Positions 9,776 through 19,141 of a stretch of 64,000 nucleotides of DNA are shown in pieces. The position numbers and the translations under genes were made by a program. This DNA comes from JAJPJE01 sp963848375 (GTDB lineage: Bacteria; Acidobacteriota; Terriglobia; Terriglobales; Acidobacteriaceae). The notes beneath the pieces are model-generated. The model was not told where the DNA came from and searched no databases. It saw only the letters and a list, made by a program, of their open reading frames with translations. Position 1 is the first letter of the stretch; each line of letters begins with the position of its first letter. The DNA is taken from the NCBI GenBank assembly GCA_963848375.1, contig CAWKDK010000004.1:37735-101734 (forward strand), read 5' to 3'.

Positions 9776-10561
9776 TTATTGCTTTTTGGACTGCTGTACG
9801 TCGTCATTCCAGAGCCGGATACCACCAGCCATACCTTCAACGTTCTCAAAGACACGAACTCTGGAAGGCAATTCACCGATCAGCTTTTTGGCATTGCCAC
9901 CGCCTATGTAGAGGATGTCGTAGTTGAAAATGGGCTCAATCTGCTCGATCACCTCTCGAACACGCTTATTCCATTTCTTTCTGCCGACCTTCTTGAGCTC
10001 ACTGTTCGACACGCGCTGTTCGTAGGTGCTGCTCTTGCCGAATGGATGGTGTGCAAGCTCGAGATTCGGCACCAGGTGCCCATTCGAATACAACGCTGAA
10101 CCTAGTCCCGTACCAAGCGTGAATACCAGCTCAACGCCAACGCCTCGGATCACGCCGTAACCCTGCAAATCCACGTCATTCATCGCGCGCACTGGCTTAC
10201 CCGTGGCCTGCTTAATCGCCTTCTGCAGTTCGAAGCCGCGCCACTGTTCCGTGCCAAGATTAGGTGCCGTGTGCACGACTCCGTGAACCACTACACCCGG
10301 AAAGCCAACCGACACTCGGTCATATTCTCCCTGATTACTTAACATCCGCTTTATTGTTTCCATCACCGCCTGGGGCTGTGCCGGCTGCGGGGTGAGTTCG
10401 CGCGCACGCTCCGCGAGGGCCTTCCCTTTTCCGTCCATCGGCAACATCTTGATACCGGTTCCACCGATGTCGATTGTCAGCGTTCGCGGGTCGGCTGCCC
10501 GCACTTCGTGCACCTTGGCGGTGTTACCACTCTTTACTCGAAAGGATCTTGCAGAGGCCAT
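9776..10561 (-). CDS. ppgK: Polyphosphate glucokinase (ROK family)
   Basis: This is a sugar kinase of the ROK superfamily that most resembles polyphosphate glucokinases, which phosphorylate glucose with polyphosphate or ATP. The N-terminal phosphate-binding loop 'DIGGTGIK' is near residue 32. The adenosine/phosphate motif 'TLGTGLGSAL' is in the centre. The 'LELAHHPFGK' segment and a C-terminal 'GGGNAKKL' complete the fold. At about 261 residues it matches the short PPGK type rather than the longer ROK repressors. ATG at 10561 is chosen over a TTG at 10606. A feature separating polyphosphate from ATP use cannot be read here. Glycogen phosphorylase at 50 kb makes a link to storage-carbon metabolism plausible. 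Confidence 0.8.
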   Translation of the reverse strand: MASARSFRVKSGNTAKVHEVRAADPRTLTIDIGGTGIKMLPMDGKGKALAERARELTPQPAQPQAVMETIKRMLSNQGEYDRVSVGFPGVVVHGVVHTAPNLGTEQWRGFELQKAIKQATGKPVRAMNDVDLQGYGVIRGVGVELVFTLGTGLGSALYSNGHLVPNLELAHHPFGKSSTYEQRVSNSELKKVGRKKWNKRVREVIEQIEPIFNYDILYIGGGNAKKLIGELPSRVRVFENVEGMAGGIRLWNDDVQQSKKQ

Positions 10562-10672
10562 AGGGATGATCGACACTACACTCGTCGACGCCTTTGTGAT
10601 TCGCAAGCCTGAGTGCCAGTTGTCTCGCGAGACTTTTCTGCGGCACGCAATCTATGGGATTACTGTGGAGTA

Positions 10673-12301
10673 CTAAGCCGCTCTGCGGCTTCCCTTTTGC
10701 GAATCGGATTCGCCGAACCGAGCTTCCTCGCGCTCTTGCGCGACGCGAACTGCGCGTGCAGGCACAGCGATCGCCGTACCCACTTCTGTTACCAGATCCA
10801 TCACCCGAAGCAGGATCTCTTCGCGAATTGCCCGGAATTTAGTCAGCTCCCTGGTTAAGACATGGCACGAAATCTCAATATTCAAGCTGCTTTCGCCGAA
10901 GCCGATCAAGCGAACGCTGGAAATCCTCGGATCCATATCCACTTGCGGGTGCGCCTCCAGCACTCCATGTATCTTTGTCAGCAGCGAGCGTAGCTGGGCA
11001 GATGTGGTATCACATCGCACTCCGATTGTTTCCTCAAAGAGCCATTTGTCTCGCCGGCTAAGATTTTCCACGTTCATGCTCGCCAGTTCGCCATTCGGAA
11101 CAGACAGTTCCGTTCGCTCGAGCGTTCGAATCCTGGTCGATCGCAGGCTGATGTCTTCGACCGAGCCGATTCTGTCGTCGATGCGGCAGGTTTCACCTAC
11201 GCGAATCACCTCATCGCCGAGTACGGATACTCCCCCGAATAGGTTTTCGAGTGTTTTTTGCGCAGCAAATGCAACCACCACGCCGCTGATACCAAGGCCG
11301 GCTACTACAGTCGTCATGTCGAAGCCGAAGATCGAAAATGTGACGAACACCGCAATCACCGCGACCAGAGCCTTGAACAGCCTCTGCCCAAGAAGCAGGA
11401 TGGCTCCACTTCGATACCCTGCACCCGAACGTGCTTTCGTGCGTGCCCATTCACCCCACCGATTTACCAGTCTGAACACCAGCCATGTCGCACCGCCAAC
11501 TAGAACAATGCTCGCCGCACGGTGATAGTACATGCGAAAAAGAAGCGGCAGACCCAGGAAAGCCGTCCCAATCTGATGAAACACGGTCGTTAGAATAAGG
11601 ATCGACGGAGCGGCAATGGACTGGTGAATGTCCTGAACGATCGGGTGATGTCGCCAGCGCAACCATATGCGCTGACCGTCGCGCAAAAGGTACACGATCA
11701 GCCAGGCGAGTCCCAGTGACAACGGTATGAGTAACAGGAAGGCAATCCACCGCCACAGCGGCGTACTGAATACTCTTTCAGTCACCAGGAAACTGGGAAG
11801 CCCCGAATCTATTTTGCTGACCTCAAGTTCAGTGAACAGCTCAGGAACGGCCGCGAGAGTCTGCGAAGAAAAAAGCCAGATTTCATCCGATCCGGGATCG
11901 GACACCCGTACCAGCTCAACACTGACATTGCTTCCCGGAAGTCGAAATTCACCAATACGTTCGCGATTGCGCGGAACCCCAGCCTCGGTAGATCCTTCGC
12001 GATGATCGCTAACCGGACCGACTCGTCCTACGAAGGCATGATCCACCAGCGCGTGAAGTTGGCGCGCGATCGATTCGCCTTCTTCCGCACGCTCGTCGTT
12101 TGAAAGCTGGAGGTAATCCGCCGCCTGTTTATAGTCTCCGCTTTTAGCTGCATGCAGGAATCCGAGAACCGTTCCTCGCGGCGTGCTTCTTCCTAATGGA
12201 TCGCTCGGCTCTTCCGCACTCGCTTTATCGGTGGTGTCCGCCTGTTGGGGGACAGGTTGACTCTGCACTACCACGGAAAAGGCAAGCAGGATGAAGGGCA
12301 C
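10673..12301 (-). CDS. Mechanosensitive channel, large MscS type
   Basis: This 542-residue inner-membrane channel of the MscS family releases solutes on osmotic downshock. It starts with a signal peptide and a periplasmic domain of about 150 residues. Several membrane helices follow, then the pore helix region 'GLGISGVVVAFAAQKTLENLFGG' with the Gly/Ala packing typical of MscS TM3. The beta domain follows ('LGDEVIRVGETCRIDDRIGSVEDI') and then the C-terminal alpha/beta domain. The extra N-terminal periplasmic domain makes it longer than E. coli MscS, closer to MscM/YnaI-like or plant-type MSL proteins. No neighbour suggests a special role. Confidence 0.88.
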   Translation of the reverse strand: MPFILLAFSVVVQSQPVPQQADTTDKASAEEPSDPLGRSTPRGTVLGFLHAAKSGDYKQAADYLQLSNDERAEEGESIARQLHALVDHAFVGRVGPVSDHREGSTEAGVPRNRERIGEFRLPGSNVSVELVRVSDPGSDEIWLFSSQTLAAVPELFTELEVSKIDSGLPSFLVTERVFSTPLWRWIAFLLLIPLSLGLAWLIVYLLRDGQRIWLRWRHHPIVQDIHQSIAAPSILILTTVFHQIGTAFLGLPLLFRMYYHRAASIVLVGGATWLVFRLVNRWGEWARTKARSGAGYRSGAILLLGQRLFKALVAVIAVFVTFSIFGFDMTTVVAGLGISGVVVAFAAQKTLENLFGGVSVLGDEVIRVGETCRIDDRIGSVEDISLRSTRIRTLERTELSVPNGELASMNVENLSRRDKWLFEETIGVRCDTTSAQLRSLLTKIHGVLEAHPQVDMDPRISSVRLIGFGESSLNIEISCHVLTRELTKFRAIREEILLRVMDLVTEVGTAIAVPARAVRVAQEREEARFGESDSQKGSRRAA

Positions 12302-12388
12302 GCACCAGCGTAGATCGCTCTTCGTTAGAACCGTGACGTGCCTCCCTGGTTCTGATCTCGGTCACATCGCCGTGACCACTTCTTACGC

Positions 12389-13888
12389 TTAAGCAGCTGC
12401 CTTTGGACTGACCGGTTGGACCGCCGCATTCTCACCGGCAGTCGACGTCAAGCGTTCCGGAGATAACATCCATGTGACCTGTTCCCGCGTCAGCAATCCC
12501 GACTTCACCACCAGGTCAGCAATGTTAGCGTTGGTGGCCAAGGCTTCTTTTGCCAGCTCTGAGGCCGGTCCATATCCAATGTGCGGAATCAGCGCGGTGA
12601 TCACTCCGACAAATGAGCCGACCTGGTTGGCAAGCCGCTCCTTGTTGGCGGTGATGCCGACAACACAATTATCTCGGAGCGTTGCCACCGCGGCCGTCAC
12701 CCACTTCAGATTCTCAAACAACACATGCGCCATCACCGGTTCGAACGCGTTGAGCTGAAGTTGTCCAGCTTCGGCGGCCATGGTGAGCGTTACATCACCG
12801 CCGGCCACCACAAACGCGACCTCGTTCACCACCTCGGGAATCACTGGGTTGACCTTGCCCGGCATGATGCTCGAGCCGGCTTGCCTTGCTGGTAGATTGA
12901 TTTCGAAGAGACCGGCTTGCGGGCCAGAGCTCAGCAGTCGCAGATCATTACAGATCTTCGAGAGCTTCATCGCGCAACGCTTGAGCGTGCCTGACATTTC
13001 AACGAACACACCAACGTCGGTGGTCGCCTCTACGAGGTTGCGCGCAGTAAAGATGTCGTATCCGGTGATCTCCGCGAGATGCTTGCGCACGGCCTCAGCG
13101 TAACGAGGATCTGCTGCAATTCCGGTTCCGATCGCGGTTGCCCCAGGTTGATCTCGCACAGATGCTGCATGACTTGCCTGAAGCTGTCATGATCCTCGCC
13201 CAATGCGACTGCGAAGCCCTCGAACTCTTGCTCGAGAGTCATCGGAACGGCATCTTGTAGTTGGGTGCGACCGACTTTTACGATGCCCGCAAATTCCCTG
13301 AGCCTTTTTACGAAATGCATCCTCCAGTCGCGCAAGCTCTGTCAGCAGTCTCTCGGTTGAAAGACATAGACCAATCTTGAAGGCAGTGGGATAGGTATCA
13401 TTCGTGCTCTGGCTGCGATTTACATGATCGTTGGGATCGAGATGTTCGTAGCTGCCTTTCGGATAGCCGCCCAGTTCCAGTCCGCGATTCGCGATCACCT
13501 CGTTCGCGTTCATGTTGGTCGACGTCCCCGCACCTCCCTGCATGATGTCTACGATGAACTGATCGTGAAGCTTGCCATCTTTGATCTCTTCGCATGCGCG
13601 GTCGATCAGATCGGCTTTCGTACGATCGAGCACACCAATCTCAGCGTTCGCGCGCGCCGCGGCTTGCTTTACACAGGCGTAGCCAAATATCAGATCCGGA
13701 TACGATGCAATCGACCTCCCACTGATCGCGAAGTTGTCCAGTGCGCGCCTGACATTTAGACCCCAGTAGGCGTCAGCAGGGATCTGCTTCGTCCCGAGAC
13801 TGTCCGTCTCTGACCGCGTTGCTCCCGCGTCAGCGGCAAACGTGTGAGTGCTTTTCTGAAACGCCGCGTCCGCACGCTGGTCAGCCAT
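12389..13888 (-). CDS. aspA: Aspartate ammonia-lyase (aspartase), interrupted by two frameshifts
   Basis: This enzyme of the fumarase/aspartase superfamily converts L-aspartate to fumarate and ammonium. The N-terminal 'TDSLGTKQIPADAYWG', the 'QGGAGTSTNMNANEVIANR' segment and the superfamily signature 'GSSIMPGKVNP' are all present. Aspartase rather than fumarase is favoured by the N-terminal wording and by the adjacent asparaginase 17 bases upstream. The reading frame changes twice: at a five-T run on the plus strand at 13305-13309 (one extra base) and at four C at 13141-13144 (one base missing). With both corrected, the protein reads continuously through 'KRLREFAGIVKVGRTQLQDA' and 'EINLGATAIGTG'. 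The start has GAGGAA just upstream. Sequencing errors or recent loss are both possible. Confidence 0.85.
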
Positions 13889-13905
13889 GTTTCCTCACTT
13901 TAGTT

Positions 13906-14892
13906 TCAGTACCGGTAAAACGCCTGCTGCACAGCAGCACTGTCCATTCCTTTGGCAAGGCACAGTTGAAGCAGCACGCGGCTCTTTTGTGGATTCAGTT
14001 GATCGGCTGCTACGAGGCCAAGTGCGTCGTCGTCCATCTCGATGTTTCGGCCAACATCGCCGCTGACCACTCGTGTGCTGCGCACCACGATCACGCCCGC
14101 TTCGACTGCTTCTGCCAGCGCGGCTGCTGTATCGGTGGACACGTTGCCGTTTCCCATCCCTGCCATCACAATTCCTCTAGCACCGAGCGAAACGCTGGCG
14201 CGTACCAGATCCGGCGGCATATTGGAGTAGGCATACAGGATGTCTACCCGAGGCAGTTGCTCGCGGCCGTCCGCGGAGAATTCGGACTCAACCGTGTGCA
14301 CATGCGTCGGATAGCGGAAATAGCGTATACGCCCATAGCTCGCCGTGCCTAACAATCCCGGTCCCGGCGAAATGAACGTCTGCACATCTGTCGTGTTCGA
14401 CTTCGTCACATCGCGTGCGCTGTGCAAGTCGTCGTTGATGGCAACAATCGCGCCGCGGCCGCGGGCATCTGAATCGGCGGCAACGCTCACCGCATTGAAC
14501 AAGTTCAGTGGGCCATCTGCGCTCAAGGCAGTTGACGGACGCATCGAACCCGTGAGGACTATCGGGCGGTTGCTCTTTACTACGAGATGGAGAAAGTACC
14601 CAGTCTCTTCAGCCGTGTCCGTGCCGTGCGTAATCACGATTCCGTCGGCTTGCTCGGCAGCGAAGAGTGCGTTCACCCTTGCGGCAAGCTTCAGCCACAG
14701 GCAGTCGTTCATGTCTTGACTGCCTACCTGCGCGAACTGCTCTCCCGTGAGTTCGGCAAGCTTCCGCAAGCCGGGCACAGCGTCGACAAGCTTCTCTACT
14801 CCGACTTCACCGGAACGATATCCTGCCTCTGTCTCCGATCCCGCTTGTCCGGCGATGGTGCCCCCTGTGGCCAGAATATGAACTCTCGACAT
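13906..14892 (-). CDS. L-asparaginase (type II-like, apparently cytoplasmic)
   Basis: This 328-residue asparaginase hydrolyses L-asparagine to aspartate and ammonium. The first active-site threonine lies in 'ATGGTIAG' near residue 10 and the second Thr-Asp pair in 'THGTDTAEET' near residue 85. 'TGSMRPSTALSADGP' is also typical. Sequence style is that of periplasmic type II enzymes, but no signal peptide is present when translation starts at ATG 14892. That start has GGAGG six bases upstream; a longer 340-residue version would only add a basic non-signal segment. It lies between pepA and the aspartase gene with short gaps, so Asn to Asp to fumarate can proceed from one transcript. Confidence 0.92.
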   Translation of the reverse strand: MSRVHILATGGTIAGQAGSETEAGYRSGEVGVEKLVDAVPGLRKLAELTGEQFAQVGSQDMNDCLWLKLAARVNALFAAEQADGIVITHGTDTAEETGYFLHLVVKSNRPIVLTGSMRPSTALSADGPLNLFNAVSVAADSDARGRGAIVAINDDLHSARDVTKSNTTDVQTFISPGPGLLGTASYGRIRYFRYPTHVHTVESEFSADGREQLPRVDILYAYSNMPPDLVRASVSLGARGIVMAGMGNGNVSTDTAAALAEAVEAGVIVVRSTRVVSGDVGRNIEMDDDALGLVAADQLNPQKSRVLLQLCLAKGMDSAAVQQAFYRY

Positions 14893-14942
14893 CGCCGACC
14901 TCCGACGCAAGCTCGCGTGCTCACACATCCGCCGATCACATG

Positions 14943-16499
14943 CTAAGCAGCCGTGCTAACCGGAGCTTTCTCCCGTTGCCCCGCCGTGCCCCTCGCCCTG
15001 CCTTCGGCTCGTGCGATCAGAAACTCGGTGAGCAGCGGTACTGGTCGACCGGTTGCCCCCTTCGCATCGCCCGACACCGCGTTCGTACCTGCGATATCGA
15101 AGTGCGCCCACTTGAAGCCGTTGGCAAATCGCTTCAAGAAACACGCCGCAGTGATGCTGCCGGCAGGACGTCCACCGAGGTTGCTCATGTCGGCGAAATT
15201 GCTTTTCAGCAGATCCTGGTACTCATCAAACATCGGCAAACGCCACGCGCGATCTCCCGTATCGTTACCGGACTCCAGCAATTGCTCGGCGAGTTCGTCA
15301 TCGTTCGCGAACAATCCGCTCGTGAGATTGCCCAACGCAATCACACACGCTCCAGTCAGTGTCGCCACGTCAATCACGTAATCTGGATGGAAGCGCTCTG
15401 CGTAGGTCATCGCGTCCGCGAGCGCCAATCGCCCTTCCGCATCAGTATTCAGGATTTCGATAGTTTGGCCGGACATCGACGTCACAACATCGCCCGGGCG
15501 AGTAGCGTTGCCTCCGGGCATGTTTTCGACTGCCGGAATGAGAGCCACAACATTGATCGGGAGTTTCAAGCGCGCCACCGTCTTCATCGCGCCAAACACG
15601 CTTGCTGCGCCGCACATGTCGAATTTCATCTCATCCATGTTGGCGCCCGGCTTTAGCGAGATGCCGCCGGTGTCAAAGGTCACGCCTTTACCGATCAGCA
15701 CAATCGGTTTCGCCTTTCCTGCGCCGTGGTAGTGCATCACAATGAACTTGCATGGCTGCGCGGACGCCTGCCCCACAGAGAGCGCTGCTCCCATGCCCAA
15801 CTTCTTCATGTCCTCGCGTTCGAGAACCTCCACATCAAGGTTGAACTCCTTCGCCAGCGCCCGGGCGGTATCCGCGAGATACGCGGGGTTACAGACGTTC
15901 CCTGGCAGATTGCCCAGATCCTTGGCGAGCGCAATTCCTTCGGCAACGGCCTCTCCTTGTCGCACCGCATTTTTCAATTCATCGGTTACCTTGTCGCCGA
16001 CCAACAGAGTGATCTTGCGCACGCCACGTTCTTTTTTTGCGGTCTTCCCTGGAGCGTCAAAGCGATAAGCTCCATCCGCGAGAATGCGGCTCGCCGTCTG
16101 CGCGCGCCAAACTAGCACACGGCCCGGCACATCAACCGACAGCGTGACTGCTGCATCTCTAGCTGGACCGCCTGCGAGCGCTTTCGCAATCGCACCCAGT
16201 GCATCGCGAAAGGCTTTCTCGTCAAACTTGTCGCGTGTCCCCAGGCTTACAAGCAGGACTCGTTCTGCTTCCACTCCAGGTAGATCATGTAACAACAGAG
16301 TCGAGCCGGGCTTCTCTTCAAGGTCGCCACGCTTGATCACCGACGAAAGCTTTCCCTTCGACGCTTCATCGATCTTTTGTGAGGACCGCAGAAGCGTGCC
16401 GTCGGAAAATGCGCCAACGGCCAGAACTCCTGTTTTGAACTTCTCCGGAGATGCGCTCTCTATATTGATTTCGATCGGACTATTCTTCGTTTGTGCCAT
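14943..16499 (-). CDS. pepA: Leucyl aminopeptidase (M17)
   Basis: This 518-residue cytosolic M17 aminopeptidase removes N-terminal residues, with a preference for leucine in the family. The C-terminal catalytic domain holds 'IGKGVTFDTGGISLKPG' (metal-binding Lys and Asp), 'MKFDMCGA' and the family signature 'NTDAEGRL'. The N-terminal half is the variable hexamer-forming domain. The start is supported by an AGGAG about seven bases upstream. It lies 73 bases after the AbgT transporter gene and 50 before asparaginase, so it probably belongs to one peptide/amide catabolic transcript. Confidence 0.95.
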   Translation of the reverse strand: MAQTKNSPIEINIESASPEKFKTGVLAVGAFSDGTLLRSSQKIDEASKGKLSSVIKRGDLEEKPGSTLLLHDLPGVEAERVLLVSLGTRDKFDEKAFRDALGAIAKALAGGPARDAAVTLSVDVPGRVLVWRAQTASRILADGAYRFDAPGKTAKKERGVRKITLLVGDKVTDELKNAVRQGEAVAEGIALAKDLGNLPGNVCNPAYLADTARALAKEFNLDVEVLEREDMKKLGMGAALSVGQASAQPCKFIVMHYHGAGKAKPIVLIGKGVTFDTGGISLKPGANMDEMKFDMCGAASVFGAMKTVARLKLPINVVALIPAVENMPGGNATRPGDVVTSMSGQTIEILNTDAEGRLALADAMTYAERFHPDYVIDVATLTGACVIALGNLTSGLFANDDELAEQLLESGNDTGDRAWRLPMFDEYQDLLKSNFADMSNLGGRPAGSITAACFLKRFANGFKWAHFDIAGTNAVSGDAKGATGRPVPLLTEFLIARAEGRARGTAGQREKAPVSTAA

Positions 16500-16572
16500 A
16501 CCTCTACTCCTGAATGAGCCGGCTCGTTAGCCTCGCTAAGAAATCGTTGGTTTTCGTTACCTGCGTCGTTCG

Positions 16573-18132
16573 TCAGAACCCCCACGGCAGTCCTACGACC
16601 TGCCATGCAACCAGCAGAATCATCCAGGCCACTTGAACGATAATCACATAGGGCAACATCATGGCAACGACAGTGCCAACGCCCGCGCCTCTCTGGTATT
16701 TCGCCGCGAATCCAACGATTAGTGGAAAATACGCCATCATCGGCGTAATGGCATTCGTGGGCGAATCTCCCACTCTATATGCCGCTAGGACGGCGCCAGG
16801 GTGCACACCCAACCTCATCAATAGCGGCACAAACACCGGCGCAAAAATCGCCCATTTGGGAATGATGCCGGTGATGAAGAGATTGAGTACCGTGACCACC
16901 AGCACAAACCCGATGAGTAGAGGAAGTGGGCCCAGACCGAGAGTCTCCAGCCAATCACCGACCTTTACTGCTGAGATCGTTGCCAAGTTGGTGTAGGTGA
17001 ACAGGGCAATAAACTGGCTGATGAAGAACAATAGGAAAATCAGGCCGCCCAGCCCGATGACCGCTTTCTCCATTGCTTTAATGACGTCTGCGCTTCCTTT
17101 CATCGTTTTCGCGCCGAAGCCAAAAGCAGCGCCCGCTACCAGAAACGCGAGTGCGATGAAAACGATCAGTCCGTTCATGAACGGAGAGTCTCCAATCAGA
17201 CCTCCGGTTTCCGGATTGCGCAGCGGTGCGCCCCGCGGAATTGTCAGAAGAGCGAACAACGCCAGAATCGCAATCAGGCCCCAAGTTGCGTACTTCAGCC
17301 CGCGCGGCTCGTTCGCAGGAACAGCCTCGCCCTCTTCGGCCTGAACGTCTTTTGGTGGCTTGTACGGGCCCATGCGAGGCTCTATCAGTTTGTCGGTTAT
17401 CAATCCACAGACAATCGTAAGCATCAGCACCGAGGCGACAGAAAACCAGAAATTCGCCGTTAGCGTGACGGAAAGATTGGGGTTCATGAGATGGATGGCG
17501 TCGTTCGTAATTCCTGTGAGGATTCCATCCAGAGGTTTGATCAATATATTTACGCTGAATACCGCGGAGACTCCGGCGAAAGATGCAGCTAATCCAACCA
17601 GTGGATTGCGGCCTACACTGAGGAAGGCCGCAGCAGCAAGTGGAATCAAGACAAGGTACCCGGCGTCTGCAGCGATGCTCGACACAATTCCCACGAACAC
17701 GAGGATGTATGTCAACGCTGCTGGCGGAGCCACCTCAACGAGTTTGCGGATCAATGCCTTGATCAAGCCCGAAGTCTCAGCCACACCCACACCCAGCATC
17801 GCCACGATGATTACACCCACCGCGTTGAAGCTCATGAAGTTCCTGACTACCTCCGCATACAGGAATCGAATTCCGTCGGCGGTCAGCAAGCTTTGGGCTT
17901 TGGTGGTTATCTGTTCGGTCTGGTGAGTATCTGGGTTGATGGTTTCGTAGGTCGCGCTGAATCCCAACAAGTACAAGATGTGGGACAAAACAATTACCGC
18001 TGCAATCAGCAAGATGAAGATCACGGCCGGATGCGGGACTTTATTTCCCACTCGTTCGACGGTGTCCAGGACCTTTTCTAGTCCCGTCTTTTTGGGCGGT
18101 GCAATTGGCTGTACTCTAGCCCTCTCGGCCAT
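16573..18132 (-). CDS. AbgT family transporter
   Basis: This 519-residue inner-membrane transporter belongs to the AbgT family. Its founding member takes up p-aminobenzoyl-glutamate, and others export sulfonamides. It has a hydrophilic N-terminus, about ten hydrophobic segments, a conserved 'GVSAVFSVNILIKPLDGILTGI' region around residues 190-215, and a second half with 'GDSPTNAITPMMAYFPLI' near residue 460. A soluble loop of about 40 residues separates the halves. Its position directly before pepA, asparaginase and aspartase suggests import of a peptide-like or aminoacyl compound, but that is inference from context. Confidence 0.9.
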   Translation of the reverse strand: MAERARVQPIAPPKKTGLEKVLDTVERVGNKVPHPAVIFILLIAAVIVLSHILYLLGFSATYETINPDTHQTEQITTKAQSLLTADGIRFLYAEVVRNFMSFNAVGVIIVAMLGVGVAETSGLIKALIRKLVEVAPPAALTYILVFVGIVSSIAADAGYLVLIPLAAAAFLSVGRNPLVGLAASFAGVSAVFSVNILIKPLDGILTGITNDAIHLMNPNLSVTLTANFWFSVASVLMLTIVCGLITDKLIEPRMGPYKPPKDVQAEEGEAVPANEPRGLKYATWGLIAILALFALLTIPRGAPLRNPETGGLIGDSPFMNGLIVFIALAFLVAGAAFGFGAKTMKGSADVIKAMEKAVIGLGGLIFLLFFISQFIALFTYTNLATISAVKVGDWLETLGLGPLPLLIGFVLVVTVLNLFITGIIPKWAIFAPVFVPLLMRLGVHPGAVLAAYRVGDSPTNAITPMMAYFPLIVGFAAKYQRGAGVGTVVAMMLPYVIIVQVAWMILLVAWQVVGLPWGF

Positions 18133-18217
18133 AATGACCTCCTCGTCATGGGCGATGTCATACGCGATCGGGAGATACTTTCTCTCCCGTCGCGATATGG
18201 ACCACCTTTAACAACTC

Positions 18218-18727
18218 TTATGCGGCCGTCACAGCCGCAGGTGTCTCGAGCGCCTCGCGCAATGCCTTCTCGTCATCCTTGTCGAGGGATGTTTGAAATA
18301 CTCTCCCTTTGCCCGCGAACTCCTTCAGGCCATCGAGCACCTTCTCGGGCGCGGCCTTCTTGATCAGAACAAACAGTGCTGATGTGCCCGGCTTCAGCGA
18401 GTCCCCGATGTCCTTCATCATCTTGTTATCGATGCCAATGTTGCTGAACTTCCCTGAAAGTGCACCGGCGCCCGCGCCGACCGCCGCGCCAAGAAGCGGG
18501 TTCAGAAAAAGTAGCCCGATGAGCATGCCCCAGAATGCACCGCCAACCGCACCAGCCCCCGTCAAGCTGACCGCCTGGTGCAGACGTGTTTTACCGCTTG
18601 TGTCTCTCGTTACAACTACTGCGTCTTCCATATCGAGTAAATATTGCTTTTGCATTCTTGCCAGCGCTGCGCGCATGTCGAATGCAGTGGATTCATCATT
18701 GAATACAACTGCCACCAATGTGCTCAT
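18218..18727 (-). CDS. DUF1269 domain membrane protein
   Basis: This 169-residue protein of the DUF1269 family has a small N-terminal alpha/beta domain ('STLVAVVFNDESTAFDMR'). A glycine/alanine-rich hydrophobic hairpin follows, about residues 65-105 ('LLFLNPLLGAAVGAGAGALSG' region), then a second soluble domain. Family members occur widely as small stress-associated membrane proteins without known activity. A reading frame extends much further upstream, but ATG 18727 is the clear start because AAGGAG lies eight bases before it and the family begins there. The stretch from 18728 to 19141 holds no other gene. Confidence 0.85.
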   Translation of the reverse strand: MSTLVAVVFNDESTAFDMRAALARMQKQYLLDMEDAVVVTRDTSGKTRLHQAVSLTGAGAVGGAFWGMLIGLLFLNPLLGAAVGAGAGALSGKFSNIGIDNKMMKDIGDSLKPGTSALFVLIKKAAPEKVLDGLKEFAGKGRVFQTSLDKDDEKALREALETPAAVTAA

Positions 18728-19141
18728 GATTTTCTCCTTCGTGATTGCGGAACCAGACGGGATGGCGCGTTTGAAGATTGCATTCCCTCCCGGGTTGCCT
18801 TTTCTCTCGATTGATATCGGCGCTGCTCTTTTCAATACCTCGCAGCACGAGAGCTGTCGCGAGTGACAGGTTGTAACACCACGATCTCTGTTCGACATCC
18901 GCAACGCGCAGAGCGACGGTAAGATCTCTGCAGCGACAGATTCCATCCTTGGACCCACTCGGCCCTATTTAGACGGCAAGTGTAGTGCGCGATCGCGCTC
19001 ATCAACATCTGGCAAAACTAATAGTGGGGGACTAAGGCAATATCCGAAATAACCTGAACTGGGTCATCAACGCGTGCTTCCGATTTCCATCTCATGGACG
19101 CGCGTCGCTTCCACTTCGCACTCGCGACTACCCAAGCTTCC
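18728..19141. other. Intergenic stretch without a recognised gene
   Basis: These 414 bases lie between the start of the DUF1269 gene and the stop of the MFS gene, both on the minus strand. No reading frame here looks like a protein. No convincing hairpin terminator or operator was seen beyond the Shine-Dalgarno of the DUF1269 gene. Confidence 0.5.

Noticed and set aside
17360..17926. 188-codon frame opposite the AbgT transporter
   Set aside because: Antisense to conserved transporter sequence; no initiation signal or protein-like pattern.
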